Part shown: positions 51,641 through 51,773 of the stretch, one piece after another
Layout: every line of letters begins with the position of its first letter
Numbering within the stretch: the stretch's first letter is position 1
Source: Candidatus Poribacteria bacterium
Lineage (GTDB): Bacteria > Poribacteria > WGA-4E > WGA-3G
DNA length: 51,773 nucleotides
Reading direction: 5' to 3'
NCBI GenBank assembly: GCA_007571305.1
Contig: RKRR01000145.1
Location: 1-51,773 of the forward strand
The notes under the pieces: model-generated
Told to the model about the DNA's origin: nothing
Database searches by the model: none
Seen by the model: only the letters and a program-made list of their open reading frames with translations
Program-made: the position numbers and the translations under genes

Positions 51641-51773
51641 GTTGGAAAGTGTTAAGTCGTCTTTTTTCTGCCCGCATTGACTGCACGTTTGACTGGATGC
51701 ATAAAACTGATCCGCTTCCACGACAGGGATCCCTGCCGCCTCTGCTTTCGTCTTGAGTTTTTGTAAGAAGCCA
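51554..51773 (-). CDS. tnpB: TnpB (IS200/IS605 OrfB) nuclease, C-terminal part, truncated by the window edge
   Basis: The last 73 codons of an OrfB/TnpB protein are visible. They contain the OrfB zinc ribbon (CSQCGQ ... CNPCG) and the final RuvC motif SIDRDVNAAINLRTLAVG with its catalytic Asp, then a TAG stop. TnpB is an RNA-guided DNA endonuclease that helps IS200/IS605 elements persist. The N-terminal part lies beyond the window, so completeness cannot be judged, but the visible catalytic part is intact. The protein continues past 51773. Confidence 0.88.
   Translation of the reverse strand, partial: GFLQKLKTKAEAAGIPVVEADQFYASSQTCSQCGQKKDDLTLSNRTYHCNPCGLSIDRDVNAAINLRTLAVG

Larger units (their letters stand above)
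51481..51773 (-). mobile_element. IS200/IS605-family element, right end (partial)
   Basis: The end of a tnpB-only or IS605-type element enters from beyond the right edge. The minus-strand sequence after the tnpB stop ends in GGAAGCAGGAATC, an end sequence I know from IS605-family elements. The boundary is thus near 51481. No transposase A gene is visible in the window. Confidence 0.7.

Noticed and set aside
1..51773. tRNA, rRNA or CRISPR array
   Set aside because: No cloverleaf with TTC-type arm, no rRNA core sequence and no regular short direct repeats with unique spacers were seen by eye; a covariance search was not possible.

Overview
The window is one stretch of bacterial chromosome carrying about 36 protein genes and no rRNA, tRNA or CRISPR array that I can see. 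Gene content suggests a marine or sponge-associated uncultivated lineage of the Candidatus Poribacteria type. The clues are phytanoyl-CoA dioxygenase (PhyH) proteins, three FG-GAP/ASPIC-UnbV (CRTAC1-like) proteins, CBM-like secreted proteins and many short dispersed repeats. This placement is inference from content and was not checked by a search. Base composition looks uniform and moderate, and most genes have ordinary Shine-Dalgarno sites.

Left part (1-15.2 kb). A membrane protein with 11-residue repeats is followed by a minus-strand operon of two M16 peptidase-like proteins and an isochorismatase-fold hydrolase. Then come a rubredoxin-like protein, uvrB, a class A penicillin-binding protein, a redoxin and plus-strand lexA. 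A HAD phosphatase, a GT9 glycosyltransferase and a CehA/PHP phosphoesterase close the section.

Middle part (15.2-33.1 kb, mostly plus strand). A 795-base gene-free block holds a 152-bp MITE-like element and copies of a second repeat family. It ends in a perfect sigma-70 promoter driving a rhodanese-MoeB fusion. That gene is interrupted by one in-frame TGA exactly where MoeB/ThiF proteins carry a conserved cysteine, and a hairpin fitting the bacterial SECIS rules follows. I read it as a selenoprotein. Further right are a zinc-ribbon protein, a secreted CBM-like protein, a CRTAC1-like protein, APS kinase (cysC), PhyH, an FAH-family hydrolase, a DSD1/D-threonine aldolase-like PLP enzyme, a YbjQ protein, a PQQ-type propeller, a second CBM-like secreted protein, a DUF3500 protein, and an ECF sigma/anti-sigma/TPR cluster. 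The two CBM-like proteins share a C-terminal tail (AVEAxxKLxTTWGxLK) that looks like a sorting signal.

Right part (33.1-51.8 kb, all minus strand). In transcription order it holds a SpoIIE-type phosphatase with GAF domains, a DUF58 protein, a BatA-like VWA protein, PhyH, a small protein, RNase PH, RdgB, EF-P, AccB, AccC, a CRTAC1-like protein, a TPR/TolB-like lipoprotein, a TPR/CRTAC1-like lipoprotein and PncB. Several neighbours overlap by 1-26 bases, which suggests translational coupling. The right edge cuts an IS200/IS605-type tnpB whose right end, with a probable omegaRNA, lies just upstream of the SpoIIE-type gene. Heptanucleotide tandem repeats recur in the short intergenic gaps throughout.
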